Assembly (NCBI GenBank): GCA_000961655.1
Contig: LADR01000045.1
Location: 124,001 to 188,000, forward strand
Reading direction: 5' to 3'
From: Desulfatitalea sp. BRH_c12
Lineage (GTDB): Bacteria > Desulfobacterota > Desulfobacteria > Desulfobacterales > Desulfosarcinaceae
DNA length: 64,000 bases
Part shown: one piece after another, positions 38,251 through 47,084 of the stretch
Position numbering within the stretch: position 1 is the stretch's first letter
Layout of the letters: every line of letters begins with the position of its first letter
The notes under the pieces: model-generated
Databases searched by the model: none
Seen by the model: only the letters and a program-made list of their open reading frames with translations
Told to the model about the DNA's origin: nothing
Program-made: the position numbers and the translations under genes

Positions 38251-39957
38251 TCAATCCCCCGCCACCCGCATTTTTTCAATCTCCTCATCCTGCAACACTT
38301 TGTAGGCGATTTTACCGACCAGGGTCAATGGCAGCGCGTCACGAAACTCGATCTGCCTGGGGCAGCTCCATTTGATCAGGTCCTTCTGGCAGTGGGCGAT
38401 AAGGGTCTCTTCCATCTCAGGGCCGGCCAGGCTGGCATCCTTAAGAACAACGAAGGCCTTGACGCGTTCGATCTGGACAGGATCGGGCACGCCGACGACG
38501 CACACCTCGGACACCGCCGGATGTTGGTACAAGTGGGCTTCCACCTGGGCGGGATAGACATTCATGCCCGACGATTTGATCATGCGCTTCTGGCGCAATT
38601 TGAAGTAAAAGAAGCCATCGTGGTCCATGCTGCCGATATCGCCGGTATGTAGCCAAACCCGTCCGTCAGCGTGAGTTTGCAGGGTTTTGGCGGTCTCCTC
38701 GGGCTGATCCAGGTAGCCCAGCATGACTGCCGGACCGCTGATGCAGATCTCACCTTCCTCGCCAACCGGAGCCTCGTCAATGGTGTCGGTGCGCACGATC
38801 TTGGCCAGCATATCCGGAAAAGGCACGCCGATGCTGCCTTCACGGTAGTCGTTGACCGGCGTGGCCATGATGCCGGTAACCGCCTCGGTCAGGCCGTAGC
38901 CTTCAAGCAGCTTGACATTGCCGCCCTGGCGACGCACGATCGCTTCAAAACGCTCTTTGACCACGCGCGGCAGCGTATCGGCCCCGCAAAACGCGGCTTT
39001 CAGGCAGCTCAGATCCGTGCGCCCGAAACCTGTATGTTTGCTCAAGGCATCGAACAGCGTGGGCACCCCCACCACAAACGACGGCCGCTTGCGCTTGATC
39101 AGCCGGGCCACATCCTCAGGCGTGAAAGTGGGCACCAGAATGGCGGTGCCACCACCCATGAAAGCGGCATTGACGCACACCCCCAGTCCAAAACCGTGAA
39201 AAATAGGCAGGATGGCCAGGATCGAACTCTCCTTGCCCATGCCAACCCATTGGGCGCACTGCAATCCTTCGGCGATAAAATTGGCGTTGGAGAGCATAAT
39301 GCCCTTGGGTTTGCCGGTCGTGCCGCCGCTGTACAGAATGACAGCCAAATCGTCGCTGCGCATGCCAGCCGGCGTCGCTTGGGGTGCGGGTGTCCGCATC
39401 AGGTCACGCCACCACACCACGCGGTGGTCCGGTGGCACCTTGGCAATTTTGCGCCCTTTGACAAGGGTGAAAGCAAGGCCTTTGATCAGCGGCAGGTAGT
39501 CGGGGATTTTGGCCAGAATCAGATGCGTGACCCCGGTCTGTCCCATCACCTCCTTGAACTTGCCATAAAATGCATCGAGCGTCAGGGCCATTTTGCTTTG
39601 GCTGATGTTCAGGTAAAAAGCGATTTCCGAAGGGGTGGACAGCGGATGGATCATGCTGGCCACGGCGCCCAGCTTATTGGCCGCGTAAAAGCAGACAATG
39701 CCTTGGGGCGTGGTGGGCATGGCGATGGTGATCCGCTGGCCCTGCTTCAGCCCGAGCGCGGCCAAACCATTGGCGCAGCGATCGATCTCGGCCAAAAAGC
39801 CGCTATACGTTGCCGTATACCCCATGAAATCGTAGGCGACAGCGTCCGGATGAGCACGCGCGGTTTGCAAGACCGCTTCGTACAGGGTGACCTTAGGATA
39901 TTCGATCGTGTGCGGGACATTGCCGTAGAATTGGAGCCAAGGCATTTTTTCAACCAT
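38251..39957 (-). CDS. Acyl-CoA ligase (AMP-forming), first of the dehydratase unit
   Basis: A 568-residue adenylate-forming ligase. The phosphate-binding block is VILYSGGTTGKPKGIMLS, the A5 block LEGYGLTEAV, and the C-terminal lysine motif GKIAYKVL; WLHTGDIGSMDHDGFFYF is the A7 region. It activates a fatty, aromatic or hydroxy acid to its CoA ester; it resembles medium/long-chain ligases and 4-coumarate ligases. ATG 39957 with a GGAGG site heads the minus-strand operon. Its upstream region carries the CCAATTGG palindrome. Confidence 0.9.
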   Translation of the reverse strand: MVEKMPWLQFYGNVPHTIEYPKVTLYEAVLQTARAHPDAVAYDFMGYTATYSGFLAEIDRCANGLAALGLKQGQRITIAMPTTPQGIVCFYAANKLGAVASMIHPLSTPSEIAFYLNISQSKMALTLDAFYGKFKEVMGQTGVTHLILAKIPDYLPLIKGLAFTLVKGRKIAKVPPDHRVVWWRDLMRTPAPQATPAGMRSDDLAVILYSGGTTGKPKGIMLSNANFIAEGLQCAQWVGMGKESSILAILPIFHGFGLGVCVNAAFMGGGTAILVPTFTPEDVARLIKRKRPSFVVGVPTLFDALSKHTGFGRTDLSCLKAAFCGADTLPRVVKERFEAIVRRQGGNVKLLEGYGLTEAVTGIMATPVNDYREGSIGVPFPDMLAKIVRTDTIDEAPVGEEGEICISGPAVMLGYLDQPEETAKTLQTHADGRVWLHTGDIGSMDHDGFFYFKLRQKRMIKSSGMNVYPAQVEAHLYQHPAVSEVCVVGVPDPVQIERVKAFVVLKDASLAGPEMEETLIAHCQKDLIKWSCPRQIEFRDALPLTLVGKIAYKVLQDEEIEKMRVAGD

Positions 39958-39993
39958 CCGGTGATCCTCCCTGTGTGATGTGGCATCCGGGTG

Positions 39994-40026
39994 AGTAAAA
40001 AACAAACCAATTGGTATGTTTTTACT
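39994..40026. promoter_or_regulatory. Candidate TetR-type operator 1 (CCAATTGG palindrome)
   Basis: A near-perfect inverted repeat: left arm AGTAAAAAACAAACCAA and right arm TTGGTATGTTTTTACT, centred on ACCAATTGGT. It lies 37-69 bases upstream of the ligase ATG at 39957, where the minus-strand promoter is expected. The two adjacent TetR genes are candidate binders; the pairing is inferred. Confidence 0.6.
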
Positions 40027-40120
40027 GAAATACATTCATTTGTCAAGGATGATTTGCCCGACGACCGGGGTGATTTCCTGAATCCCTTAACGAAATAAAG
40101 CTTGACGGCCAAGAACAGTA

Positions 40121-40150
40121 TTGACATATAAAGAACAGTGTTCTCATAAA
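40121..40150 (+). promoter_or_regulatory. Promoter of the 40181 ligase with embedded operator
   Basis: TTGACA at 40121-40126 and CATAAA at 40145-40150, spaced 18 bases. The spacer holds AGAACA-G-TGTTCT (40132-40144), a perfect palindrome with a one-base centre, and a partial copy (AAGAACAGTATTG) lies just upstream at 40111. Binding between -35 and -10 would block polymerase. Confidence 0.65.
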
Positions 40151-40180
40151 GGATCATCAATCCTAAACAGGAGGGCTCCT

Positions 40181-41692
40181 ATGGGTGTCAATACCGGTCA
40201 GATCCTGGCGAATCGCGCTTTTCTCACTCCAAATCTGGAAGCCTGCGTGGGTGCGGGTTACCGATACACTTTCAAGGAGGTCAATGCCCGGGCCAACCGT
40301 TGGGCTTCCTATCTTGCGGCCAACGGACTGAAACGGGGAGATCGCATCGCCGTGCTTGCCAAAAACAATGAGCACGCAACCTGCACTCTTTACGGGGCTG
40401 CCAAAACAGGTGTCATCACGGTGCTGATGAACTGGCGCCTGACCGGTACCGAACTTTCCTACATTTTGAACGACAGCGGTGCCTGCTTGCTGGTCTACGA
40501 TGCCGAGTTTGCATCTGTCGTGGATCAGATCCGCCCCCTTATTCCAACCACCCGCTTTGTCCGCAAAGGCGGCCAGGGAACGGACCCCGAGTTCGAGGCG
40601 GTGCTGACCGAAGGTTCGGATGACGAACCGATTTATATGGGTGGCGGCAATGATGCCTGCATCATCATGTATACCTCTGGCACAACCGGCAAACCAAAGG
40701 GCGCCATGATCAGCCACAACAACACCCACTGGGCTTCTCTGGGGCTCACCCACACGCTGCGCTGGGCCCACAAAGACCGCTATATGCTGGTAGCCCCCTT
40801 GTTCCATATCGGCGGTTTAGCTCCCTATTTCGCCAATGTCCACGTGGGTGCCACCACGGTTTTCATGCCCGATTTCGATCCTGTGAAGGTTTTTCAAACG
40901 ATGGCCGAAGAACGCATCAATTTCCTCATGACCGTACCTCTGATGCTCCAGGCCATGGCCATGGTTCCGGAAGCAGCGCGGCCCAAACTTCCTCATTTCC
41001 GTCATTTTGTCTGCGGTGCCGCCCCTGTTCCCGCCAGCCTTATCCGACTTTACGACCAATGCGGGCTGAAGATCTGCCAGGTCTACGGCGCCACTGAGTA
41101 CTCCGGGGCCATCACTTTCTGGACACACGACATGGGACTGGATAAGGTGGCCACAGCCGGACGCCCTGTCTTTCACGGCGCTGTAAAGGTCTTCGCGCCC
41201 GGAACTGCGGCTGAACTGCCGCGCGGCGAAGTTGGCGAACTGTGTCTTTTCGGGCCGCAGGTCTTTTTAGGGTATTGGAACAATCCGTTGGCCACAAAGC
41301 AGGTCCTGACCGATGGCTGCTACCGTTCCGGCGATCTGGGCAAAATTGACGAAAGCGGCTGCGTCACAGTGGTCGACCGCCTCAAAGACATGATCATCAG
41401 TGGCGGCGAAAACATCTATCCTGCGGAACTCGAAACCGTCATCAAAGCCCATCCGTCCGTCGTCGAAGTGGCGGTGACCGGAAAACCAAGCCGGAAATGG
41501 GGTGAAGTCCCCGTGGCCTTCATCGTGACAAAGCCCACTGCCAGCGTTACGGAAGAAGAGATCATGGACCTGTGCCGCAAGGATCTGGCTGGTTTCAAAT
41601 GCGTCAAGGAAGTCCGTTTCGTGCAGGCCATTCCCAAAAACGCCACCGGCAAAATCCTGAAACACGAACTGCGCGGCCAGTTGGCCGAATAG
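40181..41692 (+). CDS. Acyl-CoA ligase (AMP-forming), second
   Basis: A 503-residue ligase. The core block is CIIMYTSGTTGKPKGAMIS, the A5 block QVYGATEYSGAITFW, A7 YRSGDLGKIDESGC, A8 DRLKDMIISGGENIYPAELE and the C-terminal Lys in NATGKILKHELR. It is of the fatty-acyl/cyclohexanecarboxyl/aryl ligase group. The start is taken at 40181 because a strong GGAGG site precedes it and the protein then begins at the first conserved residues. It faces away from the first ligase and is followed by an acyl-CoA dehydrogenase 35 bases later. Confidence 0.92.
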   Translation: MGVNTGQILANRAFLTPNLEACVGAGYRYTFKEVNARANRWASYLAANGLKRGDRIAVLAKNNEHATCTLYGAAKTGVITVLMNWRLTGTELSYILNDSGACLLVYDAEFASVVDQIRPLIPTTRFVRKGGQGTDPEFEAVLTEGSDDEPIYMGGGNDACIIMYTSGTTGKPKGAMISHNNTHWASLGLTHTLRWAHKDRYMLVAPLFHIGGLAPYFANVHVGATTVFMPDFDPVKVFQTMAEERINFLMTVPLMLQAMAMVPEAARPKLPHFRHFVCGAAPVPASLIRLYDQCGLKICQVYGATEYSGAITFWTHDMGLDKVATAGRPVFHGAVKVFAPGTAAELPRGEVGELCLFGPQVFLGYWNNPLATKQVLTDGCYRSGDLGKIDESGCVTVVDRLKDMIISGGENIYPAELETVIKAHPSVVEVAVTGKPSRKWGEVPVAFIVTKPTASVTEEEIMDLCRKDLAGFKCVKEVRFVQAIPKNATGKILKHELRGQLAE

Positions 41693-41727
41693 GTTTTGCC
41701 TGGATCATGACATGTAAAGGAGCTTTC

Positions 41728-43326
41728 ATGAACTATCCCGATGCTCAAAACCCTTATGGTTTTTCTCCTTTTCTCCAATGGCGGGAAAATTGCGACTACT
41801 ACCTGGAAGACCCGTTTGCCCGGAAGGCTGTGCGGGTCTTTACCGGCGAGCAGGCAGACCAGGTGGACGCCGCGGCCCGGCAGATTTCCCAAAAAGCCTC
41901 ATTTCGGTGGCGGAAGATGGCCGAAACCATCGCCTGGCCGGAAAAGCGGCCGTACATGATGCATTATGACGGTCACAAAAACCGCATCGACCGCATCGTC
42001 AGGCCTTATGAAACCCTGTTGATGGAAAAAGAAGTTTTCGGTGAGGCCCTCTTTTCAGAGCAAACCCATCCCTGGGTGCGTTTCATCAAGATGTACCTCA
42101 TCTACCAAAATGGCGAAGCCTGTGTGGCCTGCCCCCTGACCTGCACCGAAGGCATGGTGGCGCTGCTGGAGCGCTACGCCGGCACACCCGAAACGCAGGC
42201 TATTCTGGCACACTGCAAGGAGGGCCAGAACGGTGAGTTCGCCATTGGCGCGCAATATTTGTCGGAAATTCACGGCGGCTCGGATGTGGGTGCGAACCTG
42301 CTGGAGGCCCGTCTTGAAAACGGCCAGTGGCGGTTGTATGGCACCAAATTTTTCTGTTCCGCAACCCATGCCGACTACGCTGTGGTGACCGCCAAACCGA
42401 CCGGTTCGGAAAAAGTTGGTCTCTTTGTCATGCCCTCCTGGCTACCCGGCGACAAAGAGCGCGAACGCAGGAATGGTTTCACCATCGACCGGATCAAGTG
42501 GAAGATGGGAACTTCCGAACTGACCACCGCGGAAATAACGTTAAACGGTGCGATCGCCTATCCGGTTGGACCTCTGGAACGCGGTCTTGCCAACATGGTA
42601 GGCATCGTGCTCACTTATTCGCGACTGACGGTGGGTCTTTCCGGAGCTGCCAGCATGATGCGGGCCTGGCGCGAGGTGGCCAGGTACAGCGAATTCCGGG
42701 AGGCCTTCGGTCTTCCCATCGGCCGTTTTCCCATGGTAGCCGGGCAACTGGCCAGGATCGAGCGCGGCGCCAAGCGCACCCTTGCAGGCGCCTTCCAGCT
42801 TTACCGGGACGTTCTGGCACTTCCCAACGGCCTTGCCCCCCGTTCCGGTGCGGGAGAGAGCGAAGATCTGAAGAAAAAACGTTTCGAGGTTCGCGAGTTG
42901 ATCATGCTCCAGAAAATCGCGAGCAGTCTGGATGCGCCGGAAGTTTTGCGCCTGGCCATGAGCCTGTTTGGCGGCCACGGGGTTATGGAGGATTTTTCCG
43001 CCTTGCCCCGGCTCTACCGGGATGCAGCCGTCAATGAGTTGTGGGAAGGTCCCCGGAACGTTCTTTTGACCCAGATCCACCGGGACCTTTTGAAGGCCTC
43101 GGCATGGTATGGCCCGGACCAGTTTGTCGCAAACGTTCTTGCCGGCGCCCCCTCGAATCTGGTAAAGGCGTTGCAACAAGAAATTTTGGATATTTTCGCC
43201 CATCCCGAACTGTTTGAAATGAGTCCGGCCGCCCTGCTGACCTGCGAACGCTGGGACAGTTTCTGCCACCGGTTTTACCACGCCTATCAGGATTTGGCCG
43301 TGGCCTTGGTGGAAAGCCACGGATAG
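41728..43326 (+). CDS. AidB-like acyl-CoA dehydrogenase
   Basis: A 532-residue flavoprotein. The block QYLSEIHGGSDVGANLLEA is the FAD-binding Ser/Thr region, and the C-terminal half carries SRLTVGLSGAASMMRAWREV, FGGHGVMEDFSALPRLYRDAAVNELWEGPRNVLL. The E-x-x-G-G-S-D-V and WEG-x-x-NV signatures are those of AidB and related ACADs with an extra C-terminal helical domain. It likely oxidises the CoA ester made by the neighbouring ligase; alternatively it is a DNA-associated AidB homologue. AAGGAG precedes the ATG. Confidence 0.88.
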   Translation: MNYPDAQNPYGFSPFLQWRENCDYYLEDPFARKAVRVFTGEQADQVDAAARQISQKASFRWRKMAETIAWPEKRPYMMHYDGHKNRIDRIVRPYETLLMEKEVFGEALFSEQTHPWVRFIKMYLIYQNGEACVACPLTCTEGMVALLERYAGTPETQAILAHCKEGQNGEFAIGAQYLSEIHGGSDVGANLLEARLENGQWRLYGTKFFCSATHADYAVVTAKPTGSEKVGLFVMPSWLPGDKERERRNGFTIDRIKWKMGTSELTTAEITLNGAIAYPVGPLERGLANMVGIVLTYSRLTVGLSGAASMMRAWREVARYSEFREAFGLPIGRFPMVAGQLARIERGAKRTLAGAFQLYRDVLALPNGLAPRSGAGESEDLKKKRFEVRELIMLQKIASSLDAPEVLRLAMSLFGGHGVMEDFSALPRLYRDAAVNELWEGPRNVLLTQIHRDLLKASAWYGPDQFVANVLAGAPSNLVKALQQEILDIFAHPELFEMSPAALLTCERWDSFCHRFYHAYQDLAVALVESHG

Positions 43327-43413
43327 GCATTCTACAACATGTTGCATATGCAGGGGCCGGCTTGTTGATGCCGCCCCTTGTTTTGCATTCAAAGCCGCTG
43401 CGGAAAAAAGATC

Positions 43414-44037
43414 ATGCCCACCGATGCCACGACCCTGGCCAGCCTCAAGAAAGAAGAGCGCAAGGCACGTCAACACATTATCATCAGCGCGGCCGAACGG
43501 GCCTATGGGAAAAAACCATTCGAGACAGTGAGCATGCGCGACATTGCCAAGGAGGCGGGCATGGCTGTGTCCTCCATCTACAGATACTTTCCGGACCAGC
43601 AGACGCTGTTCGTGGAGGCATTCGTTTCCGGAACCCAGGAGATTATCGCCCGCATGAACGAGCGCATCGAACGAGGCGAGATTACCGACCTGGTTGACTT
43701 CGGCCTGCTGTTCATAGATTTTTTGATCGAAAATGACCATTATTTCCGAATGATGACCCACTTTATGCTGGACGGCAGCCTGAACGAAAAACCTCTTGAA
43801 AAACTCAATCTCGCCGCCCGCTCCGTTCTGGACCAATTTGAACGCGTCTTCGGCCAATGCGGCACCAAACAGACCCCGCGGTTTTTGTCCCATGCCTACT
43901 TTGCGGCTTTAAACGGCATCCTCATCTCATTTCGCAACTATCCCGGGCGCAGCACCTCCGAAGTGCGTCATCACATGGAAGAACTCGCCAAAACGGTAGC
44001 CCTGTCATTGGAATGTTACGCCCGGCAGACGCCATAG
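43414..44037 (+). CDS. TetR-family regulator 1
   Basis: A 207-residue TetR protein. The helix-turn-helix is residues about 24-68: HIIISAAERAYGKKPFETVSMRDIAKEAGMAVSSIYRYFPDQQTLF. The ligand-binding part is all helical. It is the last gene of the plus-strand ligase-ACAD unit and probably controls that unit through the palindromes at 39994 and 40132. ATG 43414 is weakly supported by a GGAAA sequence; an earlier in-frame ATG exists at 43378. Confidence 0.88.
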   Translation: MPTDATTLASLKKEERKARQHIIISAAERAYGKKPFETVSMRDIAKEAGMAVSSIYRYFPDQQTLFVEAFVSGTQEIIARMNERIERGEITDLVDFGLLFIDFLIENDHYFRMMTHFMLDGSLNEKPLEKLNLAARSVLDQFERVFGQCGTKQTPRFLSHAYFAALNGILISFRNYPGRSTSEVRHHMEELAKTVALSLECYARQTP

Positions 44038-44057
44038 GCATGATGGCGGGTCCGCGT

Positions 44058-44669
44058 CTACTCCCGTGCTGAAAATCGGACCAGGCCAGTGAGAATTTCG
44101 ATCCAGTGTGCTCTCAAATCCCGGTAATAGTCGGGAGCATCGATGCTGATCGATTGGATGGCCATGCCGCGCATGGTGTAGAGTGTCAGGTTCATCAACG
44201 CCTCGATGGGGGTGGCGGTATTCTCCACGGCGGTAAAATGGTCCCGCCACAATTGATCGAGGACCTTGAAGAACGATTGAATAACGGGCGAAAGCCTTTC
44301 CTGCAAGGCTTTATCCGTTCGGCAGGCGACATTCAATTCGAGCCAGACGTCGCGATAGGGGCCCTGGTAAAAATTTTCCCAGATGTAATCCACCAATGTT
44401 TGCAGGGGGTGGTCGCTGACGCGCAGCAAAGCGGCCATTTCGTCGCTTTTGGTGATGGGGCCCGTTAGAAAATTCTCGGCGGCCGCGGCCACCAGATCCC
44501 GTTTGCTGCTGTAATGATATCGCCAGGCGCCGCGTGAGACGCCCGCGCGATCGATGATCCCGGAAATGGAAGTGCCGTGATAACCGCACTCCTGCAGACA
44601 TGCCAGGGTCGCGTCGATTAAACGCTGCCGCATGTCACGGCTTTTTTCCTCTTGTGTCCGCTTGCCCAT
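44058..44669 (-). CDS. TetR-family regulator 2
   Basis: A 203-residue TetR protein, convergent with regulator 1. The DNA-binding part is RLIDATLACLQECGYHGTSISGIIDRAGVSRGAWRYHYSSKRDLV. The C-terminal ligand domain differs from that of regulator 1, so the two sense different molecules. It could control the upstream lyase or the ligase units. The gene start faces the R3 element. Confidence 0.86.
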   Translation of the reverse strand: MGKRTQEEKSRDMRQRLIDATLACLQECGYHGTSISGIIDRAGVSRGAWRYHYSSKRDLVAAAAENFLTGPITKSDEMAALLRVSDHPLQTLVDYIWENFYQGPYRDVWLELNVACRTDKALQERLSPVIQSFFKVLDQLWRDHFTAVENTATPIEALMNLTLYTMRGMAIQSISIDAPDYYRDLRAHWIEILTGLVRFSARE

Positions 44670-45308
44670 GGTCAGAAACTACCCGGATAACCCGAGTTGA
44701 AAGAGAATGGTAAAAGTGCAAAGAGCAGGTATTTTGTCGCTATATTCACGTGACTTGGCTCGCTTTTTTGCGGGCCTAAAATCTATCATGAGAAGACATC
44801 CAAGAGTCCATAGCACATTGCATCGCGGAGGGAAATAAGAGAGGCCGCCATGCACAGGGCAATCGCATGTAAACCTTGGCACCCAGCGTGCTGTTATAAG
44901 TTCTTTACTTGGCTCCATATCTATCGTGCTGAAAACCCCGGTGATTCGGGTGGGTGGTTCGCGCCACCATCCATTCGATTAAGTGAGGCTATAAGGCATG
45001 CTCCGGACGGGCCGCAAACTCGCTGCGCTCAAACAGTGCGGCCCCATGCCCTACGCACGCCTTATGCCTCACTAAATCTCATGGCTGACGTGGCGCGGAC
45101 CACCCACCCGAATCACCTCATCCGTGCCAATCCCCTAAACGAATTCGGGTATCCTGAGTGAGTTTTTACATGCGATTGCCCTGCCGCCATGTAGAGGATT
45201 GGAAGCCTGATAAAACGAGATCTCTTGACAGATGCGCCACCCCGGTGGAAAATGGCAACACCCTTTCCTATCAAACGCCTGAGACAAACAACCGAAAAGA
45301 GATTACTG
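44670..45308. other. Intergenic region holding the long R3 element
   Basis: This 639-base gap between divergent genes contains the R3 element at 44855-45183. Outside it nothing beyond promoters is expected. The lyase starts 125 bases after the element's right end. Confidence 0.6.
44855..45183. repeat. R3 element, long copy, with 19-base perfect terminal inverted repeats
   Basis: CAGGGCAATCGCATGTAAA at 44855-44873 is the exact reverse complement of 45165-45183. Inside lies a nested R1 structure: left arm GGTGATTCGGGTGGGTGG, right arm GGACCACCCACCCGAATCAC, and the GGGCCGCAAACTCGCTGCG interior shared with the 9371 copy. There is no coding capacity. A deletion derivative is at 49398. Confidence 0.82.
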
Positions 45309-47051
45309 ATGAACACCAATGGTGGTACTATTATTGCCGATGTGTTGAAAAACCATGGTGTCGGCTATCTGTTTGCGCTGTGCGGGGGCCATATTTCGCC
45401 CATCCTGATCGGCAGCAAGCGCGCCGGCATCCGCGTTATCGACGTGCGCGATGAGGCCAATGCCGTATTTGCGGCGGACGCGGTGGCACGCATGACCGGA
45501 AGCCCGGGGGTCGCCGCAGTCACGGCCGGACCCGGCGTGACCAACACCATCACGGCGCTCAAGAATGCGCAGATGGCCCAAAGCCCGCTGGTGCTGCTGG
45601 GCGGTGCGGCGGCCACCGTGATCAAGGGGCGCGGATCGCTGCAGGACATCGATCAGATCTCGCTGGTCAAATCGATCGTCAAAATGGCCGTGACGATCAA
45701 CCGCAACTGCGACATCGTCCCGGTCCTTGAACATGCTTTTCAGGTAGCCCGATCCGGGGTCCCCGGACCTGTTTTCGTGGAATGCCCGATCGATCTGCTT
45801 TATAGCGAAGCCACCGTACGCCAATGGTACGGTGTCAAAAGCGGGGCTTCGGCCTCGGGAGGCATTAAGAGCAAACTGTTTCAGTTTTACCTGGAGCGCC
45901 ACGTGGACCGCATGTTCACCTGCGATTTCGACACCATGGCGCCGATGCCCCTGGAGATCGCCACGCCGGAGCTCAAACCCGGTCGAATCGGCGCGGCCCG
46001 TCGGTTGCTCACCCAGGCCCGGCAGCCGGTGCTGATCGTAGGCAGCCAGGCCATGCTCCAGCCGACCGAAAGCGCGAAATTGGCCGCGGCCATCGAACGT
46101 ATCGGCGCGCCGGTTTTTCTGACCGGCATGGCGCGCGGGCTCATGGGGGCAAACCATGCGCTCCAGATGCGGCACCGGCGTCGCCAGGCGCTGACCGGCG
46201 CTGACCTGGTGCTGCTCGCCGGCATGCCATGCGATTTTCGTCTCGATTACGGGCGCGCGATCAATGCCAAAGCCAAACTGATCGCGATCAATCGCGGCAA
46301 ATCGGACCTGACGCTGAACCGCAAACCGACCCTGGCCATTCAGGCCGACCCGCTGGAATCGTTGTGCGCCCTGGCCGATGCCGCCGCGGCGCCGCCGCAG
46401 GATTGGCAGTCGTGGACAGAGGAATTGCGCCGGGCCGATGACCAGCGCGACGAACAGATTGCGGCCATGGCTGCGGCGCCGATCGCGGGCGTCAACCCCA
46501 TCGCCTTTCTGAAACAACTGGATCTTTTTCTCGATGATGGCGGGATACTGGTCGCTGACGGCGGCGATTTCGTGGCTACCGCCGCCTACGTGCTGCGACC
46601 GCGCGGGCCGTTGCGCTGGCTCGACCCGGGTGCCTTCGGGACGCTGGGAGTCGGTGCGGGTTTCGCCATGGGCGCGCAGTTGTGCCGGAGGACAGATGAA
46701 GTTTGGCTGTTGTACGGGGATGGCGCGGCAGGCTACAGCCTGCAGGAGTTCGATACGTTCGTGCGCCACAAGCTGCCGATCATCGCCGTAGTGGGCAACG
46801 ATGCCGGCTGGTCGCAGATCGCCCGCGACCAGATAAAGCTTTTCAACGACGATGTGGGGACGGTCCTGCGGCCCACCGACTACCATAAGGTGGCCGAAGG
46901 GTTCGGGGCCAAGGGCTTGTTGATACGCACCCATGCGGAAATTGCGCCAGCGCTGCAGGCGGCGCGAAAGGCCTCCCGTCAGGGACAACCGGTGCTGATC
47001 AACGTCCTTATCGGCAAGACCGACTTCCGCGAGGGATCGGTCTCGATGTAG
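45309..47051 (+). CDS. Thiamine diphosphate-dependent lyase, ILVBL/HACL2-like
   Basis: A 580-residue three-domain ThDP enzyme of the acetolactate synthase / oxalyl-CoA decarboxylase superfamily. The catalytic Glu is residue 49 ([13 protein letters not shown]), and the ThDP-Mg motif is [19 protein letters not shown]...GNDAGW. Several blocks ([49 protein letters not shown]) are strikingly like the human ILVBL/HACL2 protein that cleaves 2-hydroxyacyl-CoA. It could split a 2-hydroxyacyl-CoA to formyl-CoA and an aldehyde; acetolactate-type synthesis is the alternative. Start 45309 is chosen from the family N-terminus. Confidence 0.82.
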   Translation: MNTNGGTIIADVLKNHGVGYLFALCGGHISPILIGSKRAGIRVIDVRDEANAVFAADAVARMTGSPGVAAVTAGPGVTNTITALKNAQMAQSPLVLLGGAAATVIKGRGSLQDIDQISLVKSIVKMAVTINRNCDIVPVLEHAFQVARSGVPGPVFVECPIDLLYSEATVRQWYGVKSGASASGGIKSKLFQFYLERHVDRMFTCDFDTMAPMPLEIATPELKPGRIGAARRLLTQARQPVLIVGSQAMLQPTESAKLAAAIERIGAPVFLTGMARGLMGANHALQMRHRRRQALTGADLVLLAGMPCDFRLDYGRAINAKAKLIAINRGKSDLTLNRKPTLAIQADPLESLCALADAAAAPPQDWQSWTEELRRADDQRDEQIAAMAAAPIAGVNPIAFLKQLDLFLDDGGILVADGGDFVATAAYVLRPRGPLRWLDPGAFGTLGVGAGFAMGAQLCRRTDEVWLLYGDGAAGYSLQEFDTFVRHKLPIIAVVGNDAGWSQIARDQIKLFNDDVGTVLRPTDYHKVAEGFGAKGLLIRTHAEIAPALQAARKASRQGQPVLINVLIGKTDFREGSVSM

Positions 47052-47084
47052 AATTTTCGGCCATGTTTCTATAGATCGCGTTGT

